64,000 bases of DNA, from contig JAMZAV010001458.1 of assembly GCA_024449915.1 (NCBI GenBank), positions 62,001 through 126,000 of the forward strand, written 5' to 3'. Under the pieces are notes generated by a model. It was not told where the DNA came from, did no database searches, and saw only the letters and a list, made by a program, of their open reading frames with translations. Origin of the DNA: Sweltsa coloradensis. Its lineage: Eukaryota > Arthropoda > Insecta > Plecoptera > Chloroperlidae. A program made the translations under genes and the position numbers. Of the stretch, positions 38,492 through 51,800 are shown piece after piece; within the stretch, counting starts at the first letter, position 1, and the number at the start of each line of letters is the position of its first letter.

Positions 38492-39219
38492 AATTGGATG
38501 AGCGAAGCGAAGACTTCAATTTCACCGACCCCCCAAAAAATTTAGCTCGGGTGTTTTTTTTTTTTTTTTTTTTCCGTCTGTTTGTTCGCTCTCTACCGGG
38601 CAAACGGTATATGCGATCTTGATGAAAATTTGACACGACCTTCGTTTTCTCTGAACTTAGACTTGCTACATTTTTGGGTACAATCGAAGAAATATTTCTC
38701 ATGAATATCGTACTTTTACGATTTTTTTCGATTTTTAGTGCGATATTTTCGTGCCATTTGGGCCAATTCTGACCCAACGGGTGGGGCTTTAACGTTCATA
38801 TTTCACATGGACATTAAGGTAATGGTGATGTATTGCTTTCTGAAAGAAAAAGTTGAAAAAGTTAGCCAGAATCGAGAGAAATAAAGCTTTTAATATACGT
38901 TTTTTGACTTTTGTGCGATATTTTCGTGTCATTTGGGCCAATTCTGACCAAACGGGTGGGGCTACAACGTTCATATTATACATGGACATTAAGGTTATGG
39001 TTATGTAGTACCTTTTGAAAGAAAAAGTGGAAAAATTTAGCCAGAATCCATAGAAATAAAGCTTTTAATACAAGTTTTTTACGGTAAATAAATTCAATTG
39101 ACAAGAAACAAAAGAAACTTGACAACATTCACCTACAATGCGAAGGCAGCAAAACAAAGCACTTGCAAAAGTAAAGATATCCCACGCAAACTAAAACCTT
39201 TAAAAAGCTCATCCATCAA
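38492..39219 (+). mobile_element. ACTAGG-superfamily long element (type E3), 3' truncated
   Basis: Starts AATTGGATGAGCGAAGCG, T-run, GTCTGTTTGTTCGCTC, two ~175-bp units. It ends at CATCAACGC without the GCGTTTTCCTAGT terminus. Confidence 0.8.
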
Positions 39220-39578
39220 CGCTTTGAACTGACCACCAAACTAATTATAATTTCGTTACCTTTACGCAGGTATGAGCGAGGGTTTATTTCTCGATTTGGT
39301 TGGTATGGAAACACTCCCGTAGGTGGAATTGTTATTATTTAATACAATCCAGAAATGAAAAAAAGTTCTATCACATCACATCCTTCCACTCGACACATCG
39401 GGCAAACATATTATTCTGCTTTACATAATAACGCTCATAAAAAGATGACGTTTGTTATATGTCAAAGACTTAATGAAATATTTCTGACTATTTTACAATA
39501 TTATGTCTTTTTTCTACTATCAATAAAAAATATATAATAAGTTCATAATATATCTTTCGGTTATCCGTCTAGCAGTTA

Positions 39579-39584
39579 TTTATT
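39579..39584 (-). terminator. Candidate polyadenylation signal of the channel gene
   Basis: AATAAA on the minus strand about 100 bases beyond the stop codon at 39,683-39,685. Confidence 0.5.
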
Positions 39585-39682
39585 AGTAGTTATTTAATAA
39601 CACTTTTCAAAGTGAAATACATTAACGCATTAACGAACGTAAAATAATAATATAAAACAAAATTAAACACATGCAAACTTAA

Positions 39683-39804
39683 TTAATCTGTATTTCTCTT
39701 CTTCACCAGACGGTTGCACAGGCTGAGTGTGCAGAAATATACTAGCTCGAACAGACTAAGCACACTGAACCCCATGCACAGACCCAGAAGACCACCGCAG
39801 TTGG
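39683..39804 (-). CDS. Pickpocket-type channel, last exon (pore and TM2)
   Basis: Acceptor TTGTGTTCCAG before 39,804, phase 1 in, TAA stop at 39,685-39,683. Reads NCGGLLGLCMGFSVLSLFEL then VYFCTLSLCNRL and VKKRNTD. GFS is the G-x-S selectivity filter of DEG/ENaC channels; the hydrophobic run is the second membrane segment, followed by a short basic cytoplasmic tail. Length and position are normal for the family. Confidence 0.92.
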
Positions 39805-42800
39805 CTGGAACACAACACAAGCTTGTAAACACTCACTCTCTGATGTCGGAATCAAGTGTCATGGATGTGCTTCTAGGAAGCCACGCAAACGCTTTTTCAG
39901 GCGCGTTGTTGATGAGGCTTCGTACATGTTAGACTCCTTGGTCCGTGTTTCAAGACGGGTCGGAAGAGTATCCGGTTAGATCGTCGCAGGACGGGGTTAG
40001 CGCGCGCCCCGAGAGGCGCCACGATTCCTGCTAAACCGATACTCCAATTACTATGAAATTTTATAGAGGCCTTCGAAATCTCTGAACTTAGAACTGCCAC
40101 GTTTTTGAGCGTAATTAAAAAACTATTTCTTATTAAAATCGCCATTTTACGATTTTTTCCGATTTTTACAGCATTTCTTTAACTTAAAACAACTACATTT
40201 TTTATTCGATTGTAATAATATTTTCACAGAACCTTAATTTTATGAATTTATATATTGGGGTGAAATTTGAACGCAATCGAAATATAATTTCTCGTGAAAA
40301 TCGCAATTTTTCGCTTATGTCATAAAAAAACTTCGATTTATAACACCTACTTGCTTTATCCGATTGTAATGATTTTTTTACAGAACCTTAATTTTATGAA
40401 ATTATATATTTGTGTGAAATTTGAGTTCAATCGTAAAATAATTTCGCATGAAAATCGCAATTTTACGCTTTTTTCGTTTAAAAAAAACATTCGCTCATCC
40501 AACAACGCGCCTGAAAAAGCGTTTGCCAAGCTTTCTAGTTAAAAAAAATTCTTCGACATAGTAATAATTTTTTCACAGAACAACAGAAAATCCGCATAAC
40601 ACATGGCAGCTCAATGCACCAATTACGCTCATCCAACAACGCGCCTGAAAAAGCGTTTGCGAAGCTTCCTAGTATACATTCACAATGATGCATATTCACT
40701 ACGAATGACACATTCATATCCTTCCTATAGTGACACATAAGAAAGAAAAACTCTTAGTAGCAATATACAAAACACTTTTAAAACACAGGGTTGTGGTTGT
40801 TTAATTGCGAATGAACCTGTAAAAATTTCAGGTATTCAGATGTTACAACCACTCAGTTGAATCTCACATAATATCGTACATTTTGTAGGACGAAGAATTT
40901 ACGGAATATTTGATAATTTTAAGTGTATGTTGTGGTTTTACTTTTTATTTTTTAGGACGAAGCACTTAGGGAATATTGGATAATTTTTAGGGAACGTTGC
41001 GGTTTTACTTACCAAAGAAATCCGTTTGCCCAAATAGTTCCGTCCTTTGCTGAGCAACAAAGTTAATGTTGCTTAGTCCGATTTGAAATCGGGAAGTTTT
41101 GTACCTGGAAAGAAAAACCACCTTTATCAAGTTGACACGTGTAGTCGTAACTCGTAAGTATATACAGTTCATATTTCTTAACAAAAACTCTAAAACAAAA
41201 TTAATGTGCTGCTTACATTTATTTTATAAATATAACTAATCTGACAGTAACATCTACCATCAAGGAAGACAGGACAGGGTAAGGTACATATTATATGGAG
41301 TAAAACAACAAGTACATCAGTACTTAAGCTAGGAGTGTAATTGGTAAGGTGTGCTCAATAATATGTTGTAGGCTTTCACGACCCGTAGAATTGTTCTGGT
41401 TGCTCACTGGGTTATTTCGTCGTGTCGATGTGGAGTTGCAGCTCAACGTTTCACCACCCATGTCGGTGGCTTCCTCAAGACTAATGATGTGGTGGATGAT
41501 GCATGCTACTTTTATACTCTAAAACTACTAGCGGAAGAACCAATCAGATGCTTTCTTGTTTCTAAAACTAGTAGTTTTAGAGTATAAAAGTAGTATGCAT
41601 CATCCACCACATCATTAGTCCTGAGGAAGCCACCAACATGGGTGGTGAAACGTTGAGCTGCAACTCCACATCGACACGACGAAATAACCCAGTGAGCAAC
41701 CAGAACAAAGGTGTGCTCAAGTTGAACTTTAGTAAAATCCAAATGAAAACAGATTGAATGGTACTGAAAATTGAAATGCGTTAGAATAAAGATCTAGTTT
41801 TTCCTTGTTATTCAGATTGTTCTTTGAGTCTTTTTTCTAACTGTTTAGTTTGTCTATCAGACCTTGTCCCGTAAGCCATGTTTTGTGCTCAAATTGTAAC
41901 CGGGAAGTACCCATCTTAGTCATTTTTCACCACTTACGTGATGTTATTTTTTACTCTGTTATTTCTAAATGAATCTTCCAGTTCCTTAACCGTCGTAGCG
42001 ATTACTTTGTACGTGAGGCTGGTGCATGAGGGTAGACAGCCGCAGTCGGTTTCAGGCTTGGTTCCTGGCGTTGAATAGTTTTTTGACACGCTTTCTAGGG
42101 AATTAAATTCATAATCCTGCTGGCTATCATTGACGTTCAGTCTGGAATCTTCCCATATTTTACCCATCTGCTTAGCAACTAAAACAACAAACAATTTATT
42201 ATTATTCAATTATCATTTTATGTACAGTTATTAGGAATATCACAACAAAACAAACTATTAAACACAGATTTGTGTCTCTTAATTTCATTGCTCGGGAAAA
42301 CACCCCCGTAGGTGTATTTGATTTTTTAGAAATCAATCCTGAAATTACAAAATCCATCCCAGCGGGGTATTGAATCCCGGTCTCCCGATTGCCGGTCGAG
42401 TGCTTTACCCCTAAGCTACCGGGACGGTTAACTTCATAACATCTGGATTGTTGGTGCATTCTAGATCTGAATAGATTGGAACAGTACTGAAACGATTCTG
42501 CTGCCTTTGAACTGACCATCTAAACACGATTTATAATGTCATTACCTAACGCAGGTATGAGCGAGGGTTTATTTCTCAATTTCATTAATCGGGAAACACT
42601 CCCGTAGGTGTAATTTGATTTTATAGAAATCAATCCAGAAATTAAAAAATCCATCCTAATCTATTCAGATGTAGAATGCATCAACAAACCAGATGTTATG
42701 AAGTTGACCGTCCCGGTAGCTTAGGAGTAAAGCACTCGACCGGCAATCGGGAGACCGGGGTTCGATACCCGCTGGGATGGATTTTTTTATTTCTGGATTG

Positions 42801-45800
42801 ATTGCTAAAAAAACAGAATTGTGTGCGATATCCCTAAATAGGAAAGAATATAATAAAATAAATATTAAAGTAGGTAATTAAAATTAACATTTATGAAGCA
42901 AGTTTAAACAATAATAGATAATGAAAACTATATAAAAACTCGATTAAACACAATAGAAGGCCTACCTACATATACAAACATTGAAATAACTAACAATATA
43001 GGCCTAGCTTATAACAATACGCACATCAAAATATATTTAAGTTAACCATTATAAAAAACATACAGCATTCGATTTGAAGAGAATAATGATAAAAATTGTA
43101 CAATTCTCTTTAAGAAAATAACAGAATGTAAATGTGTATTACATAAAAGTGTGAACTCCTACTTTATTGATTCCCGTAGAAGTTGGAATGAATAGTACTT
43201 TGTTTAAAAAGTGATTAAGGGGAGGGTTCTGTGAAAATCTTATATTCTAGACGCGTTTCCAAGCAAAGGGGCTGCTACCTGGTGGCGAATAATGCAACTG
43301 TCCGATCAGTGATAGTCGGAGGAGCGCGCTATGTGCTTACCTGAAGAACACATGTCATTCCGTGTTTGTCACTTATAAATATGTACAATCACAGGTACAT
43401 TGTCGTTGCTCTCCCAAAATGCTGTTAATTGAAGATTATAAAAAGCATGGGGGTGCACCAAAATGAATAAAATCGCTCTCCAATATGCGGGATTCGAGAC
43501 CATGTCAACCAGAATAATATCACTATATTCGGACCTGCGCCCCATGCACCCATGAGACACCGAGGATAGCATTTGTATCCATATAACAATTCTCTAATTA
43601 TAATATAATAAATCATTGGTATATATACCTATACCAAATATAGGCTAACAGAGTACGATAAATACTAAATCAAATTCAAACCGTCAAGAATGTTCACAAC
43701 TCATAGTAAACACGCACAGTATAGCTTTTTAATTGAAATATATTCCGTAAGTTTTATTATGATAATTTAATTATATAAAAAAGTCATAAAATATAAAAAA
43801 AAATTTGGGCTTATGCACAAGTCTAAACTCCTTTTGAACCTTATATAATTAATGTAGGCCTAAATATACCGTTTACAGTCATAATCATTTATTACATAAT
43901 ACTATAGGTCTACATAATATCATGATAATACGATTTATATTATTATTGAATAAGAATAATGATATGACCTACAAGATTTTAAAGCTGTCTGCAGAATGAC
44001 GCGTCATGCCATTATTGACATAGAAAACAATAATAAAAATAGGCCATCAGCTATTCAATAGGCCTAATTTTAGTAAAATGTATATAAAAAAACGATAGTC
44101 CCAAGTGTATAGTAGATTAATAGGCCTATTCCGATTGCGTTCACATTGTAAAACGAAGTAGAAAAAGTGCAAAAGAAGTGTAGGGCTATTTGCTAGATCT
44201 TTTGATTTTTGGTAATCAAGTAAATTATTGAAATTATTATTAATGGGCAACATTTTCTTGGCAAAATATTATCGATTTTCATCATTCAACGTTATTTGAT
44301 ACACTTGTTTCTGTGATTTATAGTTTTAACAGTGTGTTTTTTTTTGAGCTAATTTCATCAAATAACTCAATAATTGTTGTAATTTAAAATGGCATTAAAT
44401 TCCCGTTTTTAATAAAGCCGATCCCCAAAACTTACGAATTTTACTAATAAAATACGCTGACTATATGACATAATCAACAATGTTTTCGAAAATGATCAGA
44501 AATGTTACAAAAATCAAGTTGAAGCCAACCAAACTGAATATACAGCGCCCGCCGTAAGCAGCTCGCCTCTATCACCGATCGGTCCGACATGTTGCATTTT
44601 AGTGCTGCCATCTATCTTTGCTTGGAAACGCGTATAGATTTAGAGCAAATAGCTTGAAATTTTTACACAAAGTATTTAGTAACTCGAAACAACTTTTTGT
44701 AAAAAAATAATTTGGAATTTCCAAAAAAACTACAAATTTAACGTCTAAAATGTCCAAAATTGCTAGCATTGAGTAAAAATACTACTCTTTTCTCAATTTT
44801 AAATTTTAAATTTTTTGTTTGTTTTTAGTTTAAGCCAGTTACATAAAGAACATTAATTGGTAATTACATCTGTCATATATTTGTTATCTTTCTGCCCACG
44901 AACCTGTATATTTGCCTATTTATGTATTTTATACTTTCTTATATATTTCTGATAGATAAAATTTTTTTCCAAAATCTGTATGGATGTTATTTGAAAAATT
45001 GTTACCAAATGTGGAACATTTTCTGTCTTAATTCATTAAAAAAAAAAAATAGCTCTCTAGGTTGAAGCAGAAAAAAAGGAGTAGGGATTTGTATACTGAT
45101 ACATATATATATGTACTGTTTTAGGGCGTAAGTGCAAAATGTGCTCGTAAAGCCGCGCAGAAAGTTGGAATATAACTAATTTGAGATATAACAATAGTAA
45201 CAACCTTATAATATAAAGGTTGTAATTTTAAACTGATAAAACATGTAATTTGTAACCATGTAAAATAAGGGGAAAAATGTGGAAAAAAACAAAACTAGGC
45301 CAATTTTTACAGAACCCTCCCCTCTCATAGTAATGAACTAAGGCTGTTTGAGACGATGAGTGGTGATAGGTGAGGGTCAAATAATTTTTCGATTGCGCTC
45401 AAAAACGTGTCAGTTCTAATTTCAGAGATTTCGAAGGCCTCCAGAAAATTTAATCGCAATTGGAGTATCGGTTTAGCCGGATTCGTGTTAACAGACAAGT
45501 CAAAAATACAAAAAGAAAGAAACAAATACATTCTGGAATTTTTCTCCAGTGTAGTGAAATGGAATCTTCGCTTCGCTCGCTACGCTCATCCAATAATTTA
45601 TATTAAGTAATCAAGTAAATTGGAGAAGTATTAAAACAAGTGATACAAATGTTACCAGTAAATAAAATGTTGTGTTCTGTTGGTATAAGTTTGTAGCATA
45701 AGATTAAATTGTGTTCTGTTGGTATAAGTTTGTAACATTAGATTAAATTGTTTTCTGTTGGTATAAGTTTGTAGCATTAGATTAAATTGTGTTCTGTTGG

Positions 45801-48800
45801 TATTAGTTTGTAGCATTAGATTAAATTGTGTTCTGTTGGTATAAGTTTGTACATTTGTATAGCTAGTATAGCTAGTATTTGGGACACAGACAATCCTAAA
45901 TATGCAAAACAAAATACAAATTAAGAAACAAAACTAGTTTTATATACGCATTTAAAAATTACATTCTAACTGAAATAGTATCTTTCAATCAATATCTAAT
46001 AATTATTCCGAGGTATTAATAAGTGATGATAACTAGATTAGGAGTGAATTATTCATAAAAAATTTGTATAGTGGACAAAGAGCTTACATGTAAAATCCCT
46101 GTAGCAGTGATATTTCCTTTCAGCGTTGCAAATGGTAGTTTTCTTCAAACCTATTAAGAAAGAGAAGAAACAAGAATGTTTTATGAGCTCGGGCAATCCT
46201 GGTTGTTTAATGTTGAGATTAAGTCTGGATCACTTTGAAGCGAAGCTCCTCTTTCCCATCGAGTTTCTTTTGATCCAAAATGTTAATTAAGAATGTGTGT
46301 TAGGTGCGATCAGAGCACATTTTCCAAGTAGTGCTTACAATTTCTTAGTAATGGACCAATTTGCCAAGAAGAAGTTAGTAGTAGTTATTTGCCAAGCTTT
46401 AGTAAAAGACAATTTGAAATGTTTAAACACACGTTGATCACGCCTACAACCTCCCAAAAAATAATATTTTTTAAATTGAAAATTTGAGGTCGAAAATGAT
46501 CCAGAGTCCTGGATTTGTCGACCATACAAAGAGTTTTAAATTGACTTTTGATTTTAACAATTTGTAATACAAATCAGTTCTCAGAACTCTTGGATATTTC
46601 TTTCCTGCATTTTTTCCTCGAGAAGATTTATTTCCTTGTGTGTCACGAGCCATGGAAACACGTGTATTCAAATTAATGAAAATAATTTTCCGAGGAGAAC
46701 GATTTTCTGGTAGAACTTCGCCTGTACCGGACTCTAGGTGTTACAAAACAAAACTCTATGCTCAAAATTTAATTAAGTTACCCTTTTTCATCCAGCCAAC
46801 TAGCATTGACTAAGACTTATACGGAATTGTTTTCTAGGGAGATGCAACGCCTGTTTTTAATTTTTACATTTTGTATTGAAATTATTGCCTAATTATTGTA
46901 CTGGCGGTAATACACTTTGTGCACCGGGTCTGTGTTCTAATCACTGATATTAAACCCCTAGTAGTTAAATATCAATAGGGAACCTAAGTGGGCGTTGTCC
47001 GGTTCTCTCCCGTCAGCGTGGTATAGGCGATTAACCCGTGCTAAATGTTTCGTAAGCGATAGCGCGAGAACCCGACCACGGACCGAAATTATATTCATAC
47101 TGTAAGAAACTATAATCTTTCCTCTTTGCGTGGATATACATAACTCTGCTCTATCACAAATATTAATGACATTTGTTTTGAGTTGAAGTGAACTCTACAT
47201 TTACACTGTTGCCAAACCTTCCAAACTGCTCATGAAAAAGCACGTAAAAACATTTTGTCCGTGGCATCAGCATAACATTTGGTATCCGACTTGCTTTGTG
47301 GCTACTGTGAGGTCACTGGGTTGTACTAGATTATACATTACTAATAAAATATCCTTTAATGTGCCAACATAATCTTGAATGCGAAGTACATTTAGCAACC
47401 ATGGACAGGCGCGTGGTATGCGAGGATGCCACAGCTGCACACAACGTGGCTGCGTCTCGCTTAGGTTGCCGCTCAGTCAGAGTACATTTGCGACAGCGCG
47501 CAAACATGGGTCCATTTAACTCATAATAGTTTGAATTTAGGAAGCGTCATCGAGCAAAGTAGAATGCCATCATCTTCTTTACAGAATTATGCATCTTGTG
47601 ATGTTATTGGTTGAACGAGTGAGCGTAGCGAACGTAGTGATTTCCATTCGACTTAAACGGCCCTGATGGTTTTTCTGCGTGCGTGCGTGTGTGTGTGTGT
47701 GTGTGTGTACGTTGAAAATCAGCCGAATCGCTGAACAGATTGCGCTGAAATTTTAAACGGACATCCGGTACGAGTTTATTGAGAACTGCTAACAAAATCA
47801 GCAAGATTCATTGCGATTTAAACCTACAAGAAATGATAAACTGAGAAATAGACTTCCAATGTTTAGAAATTATTTTAACGACAATGTTTTAGATTTTGAA
47901 AAGATATTTTTTGTTTGTTTTTCGCCTGGCCGTGAAATGCCGTGCCCATGCAAGGTCAGTCGAATGTTGGACGTCAAGGTACCCCCAAATTCCGCTCGTA
48001 GATTGAGTAAACCTTGCAATATTTTCACGTATTTCGTACTGGCTATGTTTACCATAGTTGGCCCTATTGCCACAGATGATGGACTACCCTGCGTTATATG
48101 CATTTCAAAACATGTTTAATTATTTTTGAAATACAATCTAGAAATTACAAAATCTTTCCCGACCATTGAACCCACGTCTCCCACATATCGGCTACAAGGG
48201 CGCCTTAGCCAACTAGACTAGGGAAACGCCAAAGTAGTAGTTAGACGAGTGAGCGAGTCATGTTGTGAGTACCCGAGAACATTTGCATTTAAGTTTGATT
48301 ATATTCGTATAAACTAGGAAAACGCTTAAGTCCCGCCGCGTTGTTGGATGAGCGTAATATTGGTGCATTGAGCTGCCATTGTGTTATGCGGATTTTCTGT
48401 TGTTCTGTGAAAAAATTATTACTAAGTCGAAATTTTTTTTAAAATTAAATTAAATAAAATTAAAAATTTTACTTAATTTTTTTATTAATCGTAATTTTAA
48501 AAAAAGAAAAAAATCGTAAAATTGCGATTTTCATAAGAAATAATTATTCGATTGCGCTCAAATTTTACACGAATATATCAATTCATAAAATTAAGGTTCT
48601 GTGAAAAAATCATTACAATAGGATAAAGCATGTAGTTGTTATAAGTCAAAGAATTGTTTTAAAAAGAAAAAAACTGTAAAATTTCGATTTTCATGAGAAA
48701 TAGTTTTTCGATTGCGCTCAAATTTCACAAGAATATCTTAATTCATGAAATTAAGGTTCTGTGAAAAAATCATTAAAATCGGATTAAGCATGTAGGTGTT

Positions 48801-51800
48801 ATAAGTCGAAGAAATTTTTTAAAAATCGAAAAAAATCGTAAAATTGCGATTTTTATGAGAAAAAAATTTTCGATTGCGCTCAAAAACGTGGCAGTTCTAA
48901 GTTCAGAGATTTCGAAGGCCTCCATAAAATTTCATCACAATTGGAGTATCGGTTTAGCCGGAATCGTGTTAAACAAACGCACAATAATACAAACAGAAAA
49001 AAAAACAGAAAAAAAACATTCCGGATTTTTTCTCCAGTGTAGTGAAATGGAATCTTCGCTTCGCTCGCTACGCTCGCTACGCTCATCCAATAATATTTTT
49101 TAAAGTTTAGTTGGTATACGGGGACGGGCGCGTCAACTGCTGTAAGGTCATAATGCGCCTCTCTAGCCTATGATAGGCTAGGTAGGCCTAAGGTAGGGGG
49201 AAGAAAAGTAATGTAATCGGGTACTCAACACATGGCTCACTCACTCGTTTAACAACGACTTTGGCGTTTCCCTAGTTTAGATTTCTTTTGCGCGAGTCAA
49301 AAGATACGGCGAGTTACATTTTCGTACCATGCTAATTCTTATGGGCGCTGAGACCAGAGAGAACCAATTTCCTTCCCGCCTTCAAAAACTTAGGTTCCCT
49401 ATGGTTCTAATTCTTACCTCTAACAATGTGCTTGCCTTGTCGTCATGGTCTAACAGAAGATAAGAATAACTAAAACTCACGTGGCATGAAGTGAGGGACG
49501 CAACCACATGTAGCCAGGGTGTAGTTGGTGTAGCACTCCAGCTCACAGTTCGACTGAGTGTAGTAGCGGAAGAAGAGAAGTTTCCTCTCTGACTCGTAGT
49601 AACACTGACGCTTCTCGGGCGAGTATCCTCTAAGACGAGGACTGGTCGTCATCATCTCTGGTATGACGGTAACTTTCACATCCTTCAGAGCATCCACCAG
49701 GAAGACTGGATGGTGACTGGCCTGTGGGAACTCATTAGGGCTGTGCAGGTAAATCTAGGGTCAACAAGAGATACAATTATTTTTATTACTGATTGTAGTC
49801 ATTTGGAAATATATCCACAAAGATATCAATCGACGAAGTCTTTTTCTGAGAGAGTATGAGACAATGCTCCATGCTGACCTGATTAAGGCTCACGGTCAAA
49901 AGAGCGCCGCAAAAAGTGCGCCGCCCAATAGAGCGCGACAATAAAGGCGCCGCCCATAAGAGCGACAGACCAATAAGGCGACAGGAAATAAAGCGACGGC
50001 CAATAAGAGCGACTCAAAAAGAGCGAATAGCCAATAAGAGCGACAGGCCAAAAAGAGCGAATGACCAATAAGAGCGACTCAAAAAGAGCGACAGACCAAT
50101 AAGAGCGAATGACTAATAAGAGCGACTCAAAAAGAGCGAATGGTCAATAAGAGCGACAGGCCAATAAGAGCGCCAGGTACGACTGTGGCGTTTTCCTAGT
50201 AAAAAGTAACATTACCGATGCTGCTGGCATCGACGGTTGACTTGTGACTACCAGCGGCCAAAATTGCAGTTTCGACCTTCAAATTGGCCACAGTTCACAT
50301 ACCTATGAGTTAGCATCGACAAAGTTGCTCCACATAAAAATAAATAAAACTAGATACCTACCTGTATAATTGGTAGCAAAATTAGCGAAATTTGCTCTCA
50401 ATAGTGTGTCGTTATTTTTAGCAAGTCACGGCATGTCGCTTTTTTTGGTCTGTCGCTCTTATTGGACATTCGCTCTTATTGGCCTGTCGCTCTTATTGGT
50501 CATTCGCTCTTTTTGGTGTCGCTCTTATTGGCCTTTCGCTCTTATTGGTCTGTCGCTCTTATGTCCCTTTCGCTCTTATGGGCGTCGCTCTTATTACCGC
50601 GCTCTTCTTGGTTTCGACCATATTGCGGCGCTCTTTTGGGCGGTTACCCCTGATTAAGACCGTGCGGGCACGAAAATATGTTGGTTTGGAGTAATAGTAT
50701 CATAAATATAGTCTTTTGAGAAGACCAAAACTAGCTACGAACAATTTTTTCGTCCATGCATACTCCCGATATTGCAGCTTTTTAAAGCATTTTTGTGAAA
50801 AATTTTATCCAAAAATTATACGTGTTGGATAGCTGATATTTTGACCATAATTTACACTTACCCATGCCTAGGACATGAGATATTTTAAAATGTGTACATC
50901 AAATATCTTGCTTACATTGATTTTTTCGTATTCCGGTACACGAAGAGTAATTTTACCGGAAAATACCTAAAGTCGTACAACGCAAGACATAACGTTCATA
51001 CATTTCAAAATATACTAGCTTCAACCAAAGAATGCAGATGCTTTGTTGATGTAAGGGTAGAAGAATAAAATGTGCGGTAAAAGGAATGTCGCCATTGTGT
51101 ATGAAAGAGAAATATATTTTACCTACACAAGAAAAAAATATCTCTGCTAGATCACAGAGTTCCTCCGTGCGCAAGATCCACGCTGTGCTAGCGTGAATAA
51201 AGTTGATAAAGTTGTAAGGTTGGGAATAGAATTTCGAGGTATCTGCATTCTTTCGTTGGAACCACTATTCAAATGTCCTAGTCACGGTAAAGTGTAAACA
51301 TTGGTAAAAATTTCAGCCATTCAGTTCGCATACTTTTTGATAAAATCAACCACAAAAATGTTCGATAAAGCCGCAATTTTGGGATTATGCATGGACAATT
51401 TTTTTCAAAAATAGTTTTGGTCTTCTGAAAAGATGATATTTTTACTCCAAAACAACTGTTTTATGAATATTTAATACAATTCAGAAGTTTAAAAAAATTC
51501 ATCCCGATCGGAGTTCGAACCCGAGTCTCCCACAATCCAGGTAGGCGCCTTAGCCAACTAGACCACCGAGACGATAACATTTTAATTTCTGAATAATTGT
51601 AGTTGCATTATAGATCTGAATGGATTTTTTTACTTCTGAAATGTATTAAATATTAACAATTCCGCTTACGGGAGTGTTTCCCGACTAAGCAAATCGAGAA
51701 ATACTGTTTTATAGTTATTTTGGAAAATATTTTTTCCTGCCAAAATACAAAAATTTGTAAAAAAAAAAAAAAACGGCAGCCAAGCTCTCCTTCCAAAGTC

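Noticed and set aside
45652..45912. 13-residue repeat protein
   Set aside because: It is a by-product of the 39-bp tandem unit.
49883..50657. Open frames rich in RSYW/ALIG repeats as a repetitive protein
   Set aside because: They translate the minisatellite in either direction and have no start, splice or homology support.
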